Source: Ctena decussata
Lineage: Eukaryota > Mollusca > Bivalvia > Lucinida > Lucinidae
Length of the DNA stretch: 64,000 nucleotides
NCBI GenBank assembly: GCA_963989385.1
Contig: OZ022509.1
Coordinates: 80,126,667-80,190,666 of the forward strand
Reading direction: 5' to 3'
The position numbers and the translations under genes are program-made. Positions within the stretch are counted from its first letter, which is position 1; the number at the start of each line of letters is the position of its first letter. This document shows positions 44,397 to 55,395 of this stretch, piece by piece. The notes under the pieces are model-generated. The model was given only the letters and a program-made list of their open reading frames with translations, did not search any database and was not told the origin of the DNA.

Positions 44397-44675
44397 CTAA
44401 TTCAACATAATGACTTTATTTTCTAACATATAAAATCTGGTAGATTCTAACATGTTAAATCTGGTAGATTCGAACATATTAAATCTGGTACCGGTTGATC
44501 TGTGTGGTTCACTGAAACCCTTACCTATTTCGCATAGTTTATAAACTGTCAACTATTGATAGTCTATTTGTCTAATCGTCATATTAACTTTCTTCCGCAT
44601 GCATCGTTAGTATCTTGTGCCTTACCCTATATCCATATACACCTTAGGCTTGTTGTTCCTCCTGAATTATTTCAG

Positions 44676-44834
44676 TGCCGGGAAGGAAGGAACTCTATAA
44701 TACACAAAGCAGCAATGACTCTTATAGAGGCCGACTTTCTCTCAAAAACACAAGACATGATCGACCTACTTTCTGATCCGATGAGTTTGGTACAACGTGA
44801 AGAAACTCAGGATGCCGTAAATATGATTAACAAG
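44676..44834 (+). CDS. CXorf38-like protein, coding exon 2 with HEPN-type Rx4H motif
   Basis: A 159-bp (53-codon) exon between TGAATTATTTCAG| and AAC AAG|GTATTG, phase 0 at both ends. It starts CREGRNSIIHKAAMTLIEAD; in CXorf38-like proteins the exon 1 end (...IEK) is followed by a CRN...H segment, which this matches across the junction. RNSIIH is an R-N-x3-H (Rx4H) motif as in HEPN domains, where it is often the RNase active site. The rest (DMIDLLSDPMSLVQREETQD) matches the helical region that follows. Whether it is catalytic is inference. Confidence 0.78.
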
Positions 44835-44927
44835 GTATTGCCACTACATGTAAACATTACACTAAAGCAATACGAAATGCATTTAATTCTTTCTCACTTA
44901 TTGTGGTATTTGTTGACGACGATGATT

Positions 44928-45255
44928 ATTAGCTCACCTGAGCCTTTAGGCTCATAGGTGAGCTTATAGTATAGCCAGGCAAACCATTCTATTCTATTCA
45001 ATTGTCCATTTTCTGTTGTCAACATTTTCAAACATCTTCTCCTCTGAAACCACTGGGCCGATCGAAGCCATATTTCATATGGAGCCTAGCTAGTTTGGGA
45101 GAACAAAAGTTTGTTTGGGTTATCTGGGTCACATGACCAAGATGGCCGCCACGCCCATATATGGTAAAAACCCTTCAGAAAGCTTCTTCTCCAGAACCAA
45201 AAGGCTGATGACCTTGAAACTTGGTAATGTTACATCGGGCATGCGGGCCCATCAT
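44928..45255 (+). mobile_element. Short hairpin-headed element P4a
   Basis: The head AGCTCACCTGAGCC-TTTA-GGCTCA...AGGTGAGCT (44931-44964) is a strong palindrome typical of a very common bivalve repeat. The body is one to two units with ATGACCAAGATGGCCGCCAC. It is directly followed by a second head at 45257, so this copy is tail-less or a tandem head duplication. Confidence 0.75.
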
Positions 45256-45256
45256 A

Positions 45257-47441
45257 ATTAGCTCACCTGAGCCGAAGGCTCATAGGTGAGTTTATAGTAT
45301 AGGCAGGCATCTGTCATCTGTTGTCCGTCCGTCGTCCGTCAATATTTTCAAATGACATCTCCTCTGAAACTACAAGGCCCATTGTTACCAAATTTCGTAT
45401 ATGGCATCTATAGGCAGAGGGAACCAATAATACTGTTTTTTATCCAAATCGCTTCAGAACTTTGGTTGCTATGGCAACTTAAAGTTTCCATTGACTTGTA
45501 TGGGAAAAATTGAAAATTTGCATTTTTTGCTATGTCACTGCAGATATTTTGACAAATCTTTTACACAAACGTTCCTTGAGTAGTTCTCTATCAACCATAT
45601 GAAATTTATGTAGATTGCACAATTTGGCTGGTTGCCATGGCAACCGAAATGTTGAAAATAGAAAATATATTAAAAAATCATCTCCTCAGAAACTATGCAA
45701 CCAATAAAGCTCAAATTTCACAGAAAGGATTTTAGTACTAGCTTCTACAAAAGTACTGTTTTTCTTGGCAATTGCTCTAGCAGTTTGGTTGCTATGGGAA
45801 CTTAAAGTTACCATTGACTTAAAATGGCAAAATAGAAAATTTGCATTTATTGCTATGTCGGTGCAGATATTTTGACAAAACTTTCATAGAAATGTTCCTT
45901 GAGTAGTCTTTAACCAGCCTTGTTAAATTTATGCAAATTGCGCAATTTGGCTTGTTGCCATTGCAATCGAATAGTTAAAAATAGACTAATATTAAAAAAT
46001 CATCTCGGCAGAAACTGTGTGGCCAATAAAGCTCAAACTTAAGAGAAAGAACTTTAGTACTAGCTCAGGGGTTGTTTGCAATCATTTTCCATTAATTCAT
46101 TGACGAGTTAGAGGGTTATCATGCGAACCGAACAACCAACTAAATGTTTTGTACCACTTCAGAAACTGAGGGTGAGGTTGGGACTGTAAAATCGATTTAA
46201 GCCCCCCAGTAATTCATTACTGACCGTTCCAAGGCGGTAGTTCTGTTGTGGTTCTTTGTTGCCTGTTTTTGGTGTCAGAGTTTCTGTGATGTTTTACCTT
46301 ATGTATGTTATTATTATTTTTGGTTCGGTTTGGGTTGCTGAGTGGCCACCTTTTGGGAACAAGCTGCTCACTCGGTTGGCCATATGTTCTCTGTATCTTG
46401 ATTATTTGTAATCTTAGTTGTTTCCAACTATGGTTTGAGGGCTGGATTTGGATTTTGATTGTTTCAGTTCCTGGTCTTTGCATACTTTTTACTTCTATAG
46501 AGTTACAGTTTTTCATGTCAATTACTCCAGCAGTTTGGTTGCTATGGCAACTAAGAGTTTCCATTGACTTATAATGGGGAGAATGGAAATTGGCAATTTT
46601 TGCTGTCTCACTGCATTTATTTAGATTTTCTTTCTACAGAAATGTTCCTTGAATAGTCCTCGATGTTTCATATGAATTTTCTCCAAATCGCTGAATTTGA
46701 TTGGTTGCCATGGCAAAATATAGGGTAAATTTTCGAAAAAAAAAGAGAAAAAATGAAAAAATCTTCTGCTCAGAAGCCATATGGGGGATGAAGCTGATAT
46801 TGTGCAAACATGTTGATGACAGAAGCCTCTACAGGAATTTTTGTTTTTTCTTCCAACCCCATTAGAACTTTGGTTGGTATGGCAACTTATAGTTTCCACT
46901 GACTTATAATGGGAAAAGTGAAGCCATGAGGAGGATGAAGCTGATACTTTGCATACATATTAATAACATTAGCCTCTACCTAAAGTATGTTTCATATTAT
47001 CATTGCCCATGTGGACTGGTTACTATGGCAACTTAAAGTTCCATAGACTTACAATGGGGAAAGTGGACATTTGGTATTTATTTCTGTGTTACTGCAGATA
47101 TTTTGACAAAAGCTTTACAGAAATGTTCCTTGAGTAGTCCTCTATCAGCCATATGAATTTGGCCCAAAGACCTGATTTTGATTGGTTGCCATTGCAACTG
47201 AAAGGCCAAATTTTCAATTTTTTCATTTTTTTTTTTTGGCCAAAGATCTTCTTCTGAGAAGCCATTAAGGGGGGATAAAGCTTATTTTTTCCATAAATGT
47301 TTGTGATATTATCCTCTACATAAATGATTTGTTTTATTGCTGTTGAGCATGTTGTTTTGTTGCTGTGGCAATTTAGTTTTTCCGACATAACCTCAGTGCT
47401 CAGGTGAGCGATATAGGGCCATTGGTCCTCTGGTTTATCCT
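45257..47441 (+). mobile_element. Hairpin-headed element P4b
   Basis: The same palindromic head as P4a (45262-45294), then TTGTCCGTCCGTCGTCCGTC, then degenerate units carrying TTTGGTTGCTATGGCAACTT and CCATTGACTTATAATGGGG, and a tail CTCAGGTGAGCGATATAGGG followed by CCATTGGTCCTCTGGTTT. CTCAGGTGAGC in the tail is the complement of the head GCTCACCTGAG, giving terminal inverted repeats. An R repeat (46074-46494) interrupts a unit precisely. Confidence 0.82.
46074..46494 (+). repeat. Dispersed repeat R, copy R3, inserted in P4b
   Basis: Runs from about GGGGTTGTTTGCAATCATTT to GCATACTTTTTACTT. The P4b unit is broken after ACTTTAGTACTAGCT and resumes with CTATAGAGTTACAGTTTTTC, matching the intact unit at 45730-45780. 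From 46216 on it is nearly identical to R5 (54296-54572), including the same 3' end. Confidence 0.85.
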
Positions 47442-47689
47442 TGGTAATTGCGTCGGGCAACTATACACCTGCACATAAAAGTGGAATTGTTTTACTCGCA
47501 CGTATCCTTCTATAAGTTGTTCATTGTCGGGTCTGATATCTGCCTGTTTGCATTTGCCTGATAAAACCTATAATGGTTGCCTTTGGAAACAAAGAACTCA
47601 TACTAGAGCGAAAATTTGAGTCTCAGTTATAATGAGACCATTCATGCAATTACAGTGCCATTTGTAATTCTGTGTACACCTCTTAGGAC

Positions 47690-47928
47690 CGACTAAAGTA
47701 AAGGTACCAGCATTGGCTCAGTGGGTCATAATGAAATTTTCTGGTCCTTGTGATCATTTGGCTCATTTTACCCAGTTCCGATGAAGCCGCTGCTAGGGGG
47801 TGTGAGCAGTGTTGAATATTAAATTACTGGGCATGAACAGACTCAGTTAAACTGATTCTTGTTATTTCATTCCGTTGAGTATTCCTTGGTGATGTTTTCG
47901 CTTCTAGAGGATCTACTATCAGAAATTA
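47690..47928 (+). repeat. Repeat M, copy M4
   Basis: Blocks TTTTCTGGTCCTTGTGATCA, TGAACAGACTCAGTTAAAC and AGAGGATCTACTATCAGAAA match M2. The head of P5 follows immediately. Sequence at 47442-47689 is unassigned. Confidence 0.65.
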
Positions 47929-48269
47929 TTAGCTCACCTGAGCCGAAGGCTCTCAAGGTAAGCTTGGTCCGGTGTCCGTCGTCCGTCGTCCGTCCACACT
48001 TTAAGCATTAATATCTGCTAAAGTAGCTGGCCAATCTTGATCAAATTTTATGTGTAGCATGGTTGGGGTAGGGGATTGATTGGATATAGTTTTGAGACAG
48101 ATTGGTTTAAAACAGTGGTTACCATGACAACAAAAATGTCTCATAGACTTATAATGGGGAAAATGTTGTCCGGGCCCTAGCGTCTTAATTTTCGATCGCA
48201 ACTTCTTCAAACTTGCAAGTCCTCATCCTTGCTTCATCACGGTCTTTTCTTGATCTTAATTGTTGACCG

Positions 48270-48740
48270 TGATGACTCTCTGATGAGTTAGGGGACCTCC
48301 ATACGAACCGAACTACCAACTAATTGTGTGCACCGCAGCGGAGGGTGATGGTGAAGGTTTTGGCCCAGTAAAACCGGTTTAAACCCCCCAGTAGTTATTA
48401 CTGACCGTCCCAAGGTGGTACTTTTGTTGCGGTTGCATTTGTTTTATGTTCGGTGCTGTTTAAATTATTGTGTCCTCAGTTTAATCATTCTATCATAAAA
48501 ATAGAAAATAGGTAAAAATAATTGTTAAATGTTTTTCATATAATTTGCTTAGTCCGTTGTAACCCGTCTGTTGGTCTAAATTATTTAGTTCAATAAAGAC
48601 AGCTGAGTTGCCATCTATTTGGGAAAGAGCTGCTGACTCGGCTTATCACTTGTAATTTATTGTTTGTTGGGATGTCTTTGTCAATCTTTCCCTTTGATGT
48701 TGGGGATAGGGTTTGGGATCTGATTCAGTCAGTTCCTGAA
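48270..48740 (+). repeat. Dispersed repeat R, copy R4, inside P5
   Basis: GATGAGTTAGGGGACCTCCA, AAAACCGGTTTAAACCCCCC, TACTGACCGTCCCAAGGTGG and the distal TTTGGGAAAGAGCTGCTGAC match the family. Its 3' end is less sharply defined than in R3 and R5. Confidence 0.75.
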
Positions 48741-49129
48741 GTGTAGTTACTCTTTAAATTTGCAGGTATCCACGACAGTCGAAACATCTCGGACCAGTTC
48801 GAATTTTGGCCAGGTTGAATCATTTTTTTCAGAGTTACTTGCCCTTGAGTGATACAATATTTTCCCATAGACTTACAATGGGGAAAATGTTGTCCGGGCC
48901 CTAGCTTCTTCATTTTGATTGCAACTTCTTGTAACTTGCAGGTATTCAGGATAGCCAAAACATCTTGGACCAGTTCGAAGTTGGGCCAGGTTGGATGATA
49001 TATTTCAGCCCTTGAGCGATAAAATATTTTCCCATAGACTTTGTCATTGCTCTAGTGCCTTGATTTGTGGACCAATTTTGATTTAATTTCACACAAGTGA
49101 TTAGTATGACAATATCTTGGACAAGTTCG

Positions 49130-50465
49130 CGCTTCAGCATTCTGGGGTCAAGGTCAAGGTCACCGTTGCTTTTTTAGATAAAATTTTATTATCGCTCTAG
49201 CACCTTCATTTTTGGACTGATTTTGATTAAAACTTCACACAATTGTTTAGTATGACAATATCATGAATACGTTTGCGTTTCATGAATAAGTTTGCGTTTC
49301 AGCGTCCTAAGGTCAAGGTCACAGTCGCCATTTTTAGAAAAAACTTGGTCATGGCTCTAGCACCTTCATTTGTGGACCGAATTTAATTTAATTTCACACA
49401 AGTGATTGGTATGCCAATATCTTGGACAAGTTTGCGGTTCAGCGTTCTGGGGTCAAGGTCACAGTGGCTATTTTTAGAGAAATTTGTCATCCCTCTAGCC
49501 CCTTCATTTATGGTCGGATTTTGATTAAAACTTCACACAAATGTTTAGTATGACACTATCTTGAATAAGCTCCGGTTTCAGCATCCTAAGGTCAATGTCA
49601 AGGTCACAGTGGCTATTTTTAGAATAACTTTGTCATCACTCTAGCGCATTCATTTATGGACCAATTTCGATTTAACTTCACACAAGTGATAAGTATGGAG
49701 ATATCTTGGGCAAGTTTGCATTTCAACATTCTGAGTCAAGGTCAGGGTCACAGTGGCTATTTTAAGAAAAACTTTGTCATTACTCGAGCGCCTTCATTTA
49801 CGGACCGATTTTGATTTAACTTCACACAAATGCTGAGTATGAACAGTATCTTGAACAAGTTCGCGTTTTAGCGTTCTAGGGTCAAGGTCACAGTTGTTAT
49901 TTTTAGAAAAACTTTGTCATCGCTCTGGCAACTTCATTTATGGACGATTTTGATGTAACTTTACACAAATGTTTAGCATGACAGTACCTGTATCTTGAAC
50001 ACGTTTGCGACTCAGCGTTCTAAGGTCAAGGTCACAGTTGCTGTTTTTAGAAAAACTTTGTCATCGCTCTGGATACTTCATTTATGGACAGATTACACAA
50101 ATGTTTCGTATGGCAATATCTTGAACAAGTTTGTGTTTCAGTGTTCTAAGGTCAAGGTCACAGTGGCTATTTTTAGAAAACCTCTGTCATCGCTCTGGTA
50201 ACATCATTTATGGACTGATTTTGATTTAACTTCACACAAATGTCTAGTATAACAGTATTTTGAACAAGTTTGCTTTTCAGCATTCTAAGGTCAAGGTCGC
50301 AGAGGCTATTTTTAGAAACACTTTGTCATCGCTCTAGCGCCTTCATTTATGGACCAATTTTCAATTAACTTCGCACAAATGTTTAGTATGACATTATCTT
50401 TGACAAGTTCTTATTTCAACATTCTAGGGCTAAGGTCAAGGTCACAGGGGCTATTTTTACTGTCA
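49130..50465 (+). repeat. ~144-bp tandem units, each with TCAAGGTCA
   Basis: GGTCACAG (or a close variant) occurs at 49159, 49317, 49457, 49602, 49746, 49886, 50030, 50156, 50295 and 50440. Most units read TCAAGGTCA there, followed by CTATTTTTAGAAAAACTTTG and ATTTATGGACCGATTTTGAT. This is the repeat core of P5. Confidence 0.9.
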
Positions 50466-51277
50466 ATGCAATTATCTCACCTTCCAGGTAAGCTTATTCT
50501 GTGACAAACAGATAGGCTAAATTTTTCAATTACACCACATGTGCTGTCCGCAAAGTTTTTTTGTCTCTGATCAGCAACGTGTAAAACTAGTTGCCATTTA
50601 TGATGAAACAATATTCTCGTATAATATGTACTTGATATTGGTTTGCATAAGAATACGCAGAATTTAGAGTATAAAGATTTAGATGTTTCCGAGGACGCCG
50701 TCAAGTACATTAACGTAGACTACTACTGACGACTCTAAGATATTTCACTATGTTGGCTGTCTACCATGTGTTCAAGTTAGGTTAAACGATATGTAAATTT
50801 TGTAGACGTTTACCACATATACAAGAAGCATTACCGTTTATCCGTGTACACTTAGAAAAATCTTGTGTTCACTCTGGAGGGCACTGTTTTTATCCAATTC
50901 ATAAAACTTTGTCAGACTGCTTATTTGTATGAAATCTAGGGCAGTTTTGTAAGTGGGTCATGTCAGGTGAAATAGTAGGTCACTAAATCAGCTATGAGAA
51001 AACCCTTGAGTACACTCTAGAGGGCACAGTTTCATCCAATCTTTGTTCAGAATGTTTATTTCTATGTAATTTAGAACAAGGTGCTCTAGTGACCTCCTTT
51101 ATTAACCAGTTTTGTTACCAGTATAACTTCACAGCGATACTGGATTTGTATGATGTCAAAATCTGCACTCTTCTAAAACCACTGGTTTAAGGTTTGTAAC
51201 AAATGAGTGAAGTAACAAAATGTGTCTGTTGACAGTATGATCTCAGGTGAGCTACAGGAGCATTGGTCCTCTTGTTT

Positions 51278-51530
51278 TACATACTCTGAAGCTTGTGTTG
51301 TGCCGTGTGCAGATTATTAGTTTTTTTTTGGTCCTTTGTGATCATTTGGGTTCATTCTTAGTCAGTTTGACAACGAAGGTTTCACCAAAGCCGTTGCTCT
51401 GGACTTTGGATTATAGGCATTTTTGTTGCAACATTTCACTTGTGTACATGAACAGACCCATTTAAATCGAGCCTTCCTTTTATGCTGCTTTGATGTGTTC
51501 CTTGATTCCGGAGAATCTTGCTTCTTTTTT
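51278..51530 (+). repeat. Repeat M, copy M5
   Basis: Starts directly after the P5 tail with GCTTGTGTTGTGCCGTGTGC, GGTCCTTTGTGATCATTTGG and ACATGAACAGACCCATTTAA, as in M2. Confidence 0.6.
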
Positions 51531-52652
51531 TTTCACGGCGGCGAAACGGAACTTTCTACTTGCAAGAATAATAATGAAAAAAAAATTCTATAATCATGGT
51601 TAAATTTTGAGACAACGAACACCTAAAAGAACTAAACTATGAGGTTCAACCTACCAGCGTGCAACTAAACTCTGATGTCCGAGCTGCCAGCATGACACTA
51701 AACTCTTTGGTCCAACCTGCCGGCGTGCAACTAAAGAGGGCAGTAACGTTGCCACTTGTGATTGGGTGGATCACTATGCATGAAGTCTGTAGCATTGTAT
51801 TTGTTTTGTTCTGTTATAACGAGAGATTATTGTCCTATATCTATCAGAAAAATAATGCCAACCTAAATAGTATTTTGACATATACATTTAACGTCCATAA
51901 AAACCAAGTTCCGGCAGACCGTGTTTAAGAGGAGATTGTAGTTACGTACTGATTTGTATCCAAGTCCTGGATGGAGTTTGTGAAGCCGGTAGCCTTTTGT
52001 TCGAAGCTTCGGTATTAGCTTTAATGGCGAGTATTACAGTCAGCAACATGACTAGAAACGATAGCAAACCGACCGAGCTGTAATATATAAATCCCGTAAG
52101 GTGTAGTACGGAAAATATCTCAATACTGCCCCTCGCGCCACCTGAAATACAAGTTGATTTTCTAAATGTTACGAGCATGTTCTGAATTTTTACTAGATGC
52201 AGTTAATCACTCAAATATCTGTAATACCTGTCTATGGAAAAAAATAACTCAGATGACAGATTTTTCAAGAAACAAGGCTCAGTTATATATTCTAAGTCTA
52301 TACCTTTGTCTTGGGTGTTTTCTTTTCAGATCTTTCCATGGTGTATAAATGTTGTGCATAGGTACAGGCGCCTCAGACCAGACACACAATATTTTTTCTC
52401 AGGACAATCTTTAGGTGTATTGTCAAAGTATGCTAGGCTAAAGTTCTAACCGACCACTTAGTTTTTAGCATTTTTCTTCAATGCTATTCGCAATCTCACA
52501 ATTCAGTTTACAGTCATAAATAGGCGAATATGGCGGTAAACCATACCACTAAAATGTTAAGCATTATGCAGTGCAGTATATCCAGGAGTCACAGATGAAT
52601 ACGGGTACCCCCATTTTCAAAATTAACGAGAATTTGCATTGGGTGGTGGAGT
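51531..52652. other. No gene recognised
   Basis: A near-repeat at 51655-51735 (CAACCTACCAGCGTGCAACT versus CAACCTGCCGGCGTGCAACT, ~75-base step) is the only structure I see. Confidence 0.45.
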
Positions 52653-52679
52653 AAGTTATAACGTTTTCTCTTTGAATTA

Positions 52680-54886
52680 TTGGATTATACAGACGAACAT
52701 GATATACCTGGGATGATTTTCTTTTCCGACTTTGAAAAGGCTTTTGACAGCGTAGACCACAATTACTTAATTCAATGCTTAAAACATTTTAATTTTAGTG
52801 ATAGTTGTATAAATTGGATAAAACTATTCTATAATGGTGCAAATAGCTGTCTTTCAAACAATCGTAATCTTTCCGATTTCTTTCCTATACACCGTGGTGT
52901 AAGACAAGGCTGTCCCCTTTCCCCATATCTGTTCATAATATGATCGAACTTTTGTCATACCAGGTCACTAACAACAAAGATAGAAAAGGCATCCGTTTAG
53001 CAGGGCATGAAATAAAAGATTTACTATTGGCAGACGATGCATCATTCATTTTAGACGGATCAAAAAAGTCCTTTGAAACGTTAATAGATATTATGGATAA
53101 TTTTAGCAATATCTCAGGAGGTATAAAGCTTAATGCAAAAAAATGTCAAATACTTCGAATTGGTTCATTAAAAATGACAAACATAATATACCAAAAACAT
53201 AGGAAGTTTCTTTGGAGTTCGACGGAAGCAAATTCTCTGGGAATGGTCTTTAAGACTAATAAAGATAATATCTTTGCTGCAAATTTAGAACCGAAAATAA
53301 AAGAATTCGAAACTTGTTTAAAACAGTGGCAGCACAGAAAACTAACATTAATGGGTAAAATAGTAGTCGTTAAAAATCTAGCACTCCCAAAGCTTATTTA
53401 CTCCCTTACTACACTTCGAAACCCTTCGGATGATACAATAAAACGAATTGAAAAACTTATGTTTAATTTCGTATGGGACGGTAAACTCGAAAAAATAAAA
53501 TGCAACACTTTAAAACAAAATTATGAAAACGGAGGTTTGAAAATGATTGACTTAGAAAAAATTATTTGGTCACTCAAAGTAAGTTGGATAAAACGTATAA
53601 CAGATCCAAAACATGATACTTTATTTAAGCAAATTTATATTAATCAATTAAAGGATTTTTGTTGTAACTTTACTTTGAATGTAATTTTTCAGAGGAAGAC
53701 ATACTGAAAACTTTTAAAGAAAATAGCTTCTTCATAGATGTTTTGATTGCGTGGTGTAAGCTTAATAAAAAAGACGTAATTCTGAGTTATTGTAATGAAA
53801 TAATATGGAACAATTCACACATAAGAGCTGGTGGATGTACACTTCTGTTTAAAAAATGGTATCAGCTGGGAATTAATTTTTTAAAAGATATATACGATCG
53901 TGAGAAGAAAACATTTTACTCATTCCAGAACTTGAAGGAAAATTATAAACTACCTGAAAATGACTTTTTAAAATATATTACGTTAATTAGTAGCATACCA
54001 ATCGATTGGAAGGCAAATATAAAATTTGAAAATATGAACATTCCACGTACACCAACAATCTTTGACCAAATGTTAACAGTCAAATAAACAAACAAATTCA
54101 TCTATAATATGTTCCTCCACAAGATAAACATAGAAGACAAGAAATCTGAAACAAAGTGGAATAATTATTTTTCAAGTGATAATTTAAACTGGAAAGTTAT
54201 TTACGTTACGCCAATAAAATCACTTATGGACATAAAAATTCGAAACTTCCAATATAAATTCCTACACAAAATTATACCGACAAACCAGTTTTTATTACTG
54301 ACCGTTCCAAGGCAGTAGTTCTGTTGTGGTTCTCTGTTGCCTGTTTTTGGTGTCAGAGTTTCTGTGATGTTTTACCTTATGTATGTTCTTATTATTTTTG
54401 GTTCGGTTTGGGTTGCTGAGTGACCACCTTTTGGGAACAAGCTGCTCACTCGGTTGGCCATATGTTCTCTGTATCTTGATTATTTGTAATCTTAGTTGTT
54501 TCCAACTATGGTTTGAGGGCTGGATTTGGATTTTGATTGTTTCAGTTCCTGGTCTTTGCATACTTTTTACTTTTAGCTAAATGTAACATAGTAAGTTCAT
54601 TGCTCTGCGATTTTTGCACTATGGAAATAGAAACGACAGATCATCTTTTTGGGAGTGCATACATGTACAAAGCTTTTGGACGCAGTTATCTTCTCTCTTA
54701 CAGGAAAATAATGTAAATATTGAACTAAACTTGAAAAAGATAGCTTTCGGTGAATGCCGGTTAATAACTCAACTAGATACACAAGTTAAGAATTTCATTA
54801 TATTTGTAGCAAAATATTTTATCTTCGCAAATAAGTATTCTAAAACGATACCGTCTTTGCAAGCTTTTAAATCATATATATACTAG
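52680..54886 (+). pseudogene. L1/Tx1-like reverse transcriptase remnant
   Basis: Frame 1 (52680-52943) carries the RT motifs MIFFSDFEKAFDSVDH and GVRQGCPLSPYLFII. After a frameshift, frame 2 (52940-53707) has KDLLLADDASFIL (A/LADD active site) and the L1/Tx1-type thumb WQHRKLTLMGKIVVVKNLAL, then GGLKMIDLE. Further frames (53695-54087, 54109-54295) give the C-terminal region, with a stop at 54087. R5 interrupts at 54296, and the frame resumes near 54577 with KCNIVSSLLCDFC, a Cys-containing tail (CTMEIETTDHLFWECIH) and a final stop at 54886. Endonuclease and RT N-terminus are missing by 5' truncation. It is inactive. Confidence 0.88.
54296..54572 (+). repeat. Dispersed repeat R, copy R5, inserted in LINE ORF
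   Basis: Starts TTACTGACCGTTCCAAGG and ends GCATACTTTTTACTT, near-identical to R3 but lacking its first ~140 bases. The LINE reading frame runs ...NQFLL before it and AKCN... after it, with TTA repeated at the junctions. 5' truncation combined with a shared 3' end is typical of retroposed copies. Confidence 0.88.
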
Positions 54887-55065
54887 AAAATCCAAATAGA
54901 GAAGGAAATAGCCTTTAAAAACGACAAAATTGCCCACTCCGAAAATAAATGGAAAAACACTCAGCATATATTTATCTAATACTACACCAATCTTACAATC
55001 TTATCAATTGGAAGGCGGCAGACAGCTCACGATTTTTCTTAACAGGCAAACTCTCTCATTCTTTT

Positions 55066-55163
55066 TTTTCTCTCTCTCTTTTTCTCTTTCTCTCTCTCTC
55101 TCTCTGGTACCTGGACTCACTTTTCTGCTTCTTTGCCTCTTCTTCTCTCTCTCTCTCTCTTGC
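55066..55163 (+). repeat. CT-rich microsatellite
   Basis: Two (CT)n blocks interrupted by TGGTACCTGGACTCACTTTT, within the LINE 3' UTR. Open frames across it are low-complexity artefacts. Confidence 0.9.
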
Positions 55164-55395
55164 ATCTTTAGTGTTACTGTATCACACTGCGTAGCAAAAT
55201 GCCTTGATAGCACATACCATACTTGTAAAACTTAGAAAAGATTAGTATTGTACATATACTGAATTCTGATGTTGCTTGCTTGCTTGTTCAACATAAATTT
55301 ATGTATATTCTTGTGTATATATACATGCACTGTGTATTTTTTGTGCTATGTGATTCAGTAATAAAATTATATAACAAAAAAAGTTGTAACGTTTT

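Larger units (their letters stand above)
41214..44675 (+). other. Intron 1 (GC-AG), filled with repeats
   Basis: Proposed 3,462-bp intron from GCAAGT to TTATTTCAG. It holds repeat M3, the P2 element with P3 inside it, and SINE 2. The alternative GT donor four bases downstream (CAA|GTACAG) would shift the frame of exon 2 and lose its homology, so the GC donor is preferred. Confidence 0.65.
47928..51277 (+). mobile_element. Large hairpin-headed element P5 with ~144-bp array
   Basis: The head TTAGCTCACCTGAGCCGAAG plus GCTC and (GTCCGTC)n is followed by a long interior and the tail TCTCAGGTGAGCTACAGGAG then CATTGGTCCTCTTGTTT. It is interrupted by R4 (48270-48740). It carries about ten degenerate units of ~140-145 bp (49130-50465). 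Sequence from 50480 to 51240 is non-repetitive within the window. No transposition enzyme is encoded. Confidence 0.82.
52668..55380 (+). mobile_element. 5'-truncated L1/Tx1-like LINE with 15-bp target duplication
   Basis: Flanked by AAGTTATAACGTTTT (52653-52667) and AAGTTGTAACGTTTT (55381-55395), a 15-bp target duplication with one mismatch. It begins inside the RT domain and ends with AATAAA (55360) and a short A-rich tail, as expected of target-primed reverse transcription. An R repeat (54296-54572) and a CT microsatellite in the 3' UTR (55066-55163) are the only other features. Confidence 0.88.

Noticed and set aside
49995..50201. ORF with repeated RSKVKVTVA peptide
   Set aside because: Translation of the ~144-bp P5 units; not a protein repeat.
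55004..55235. Ser/Leu-rich and Glu/Arg-rich open frames
   Set aside because: Low-complexity translations of the CT microsatellite in the LINE 3' UTR.
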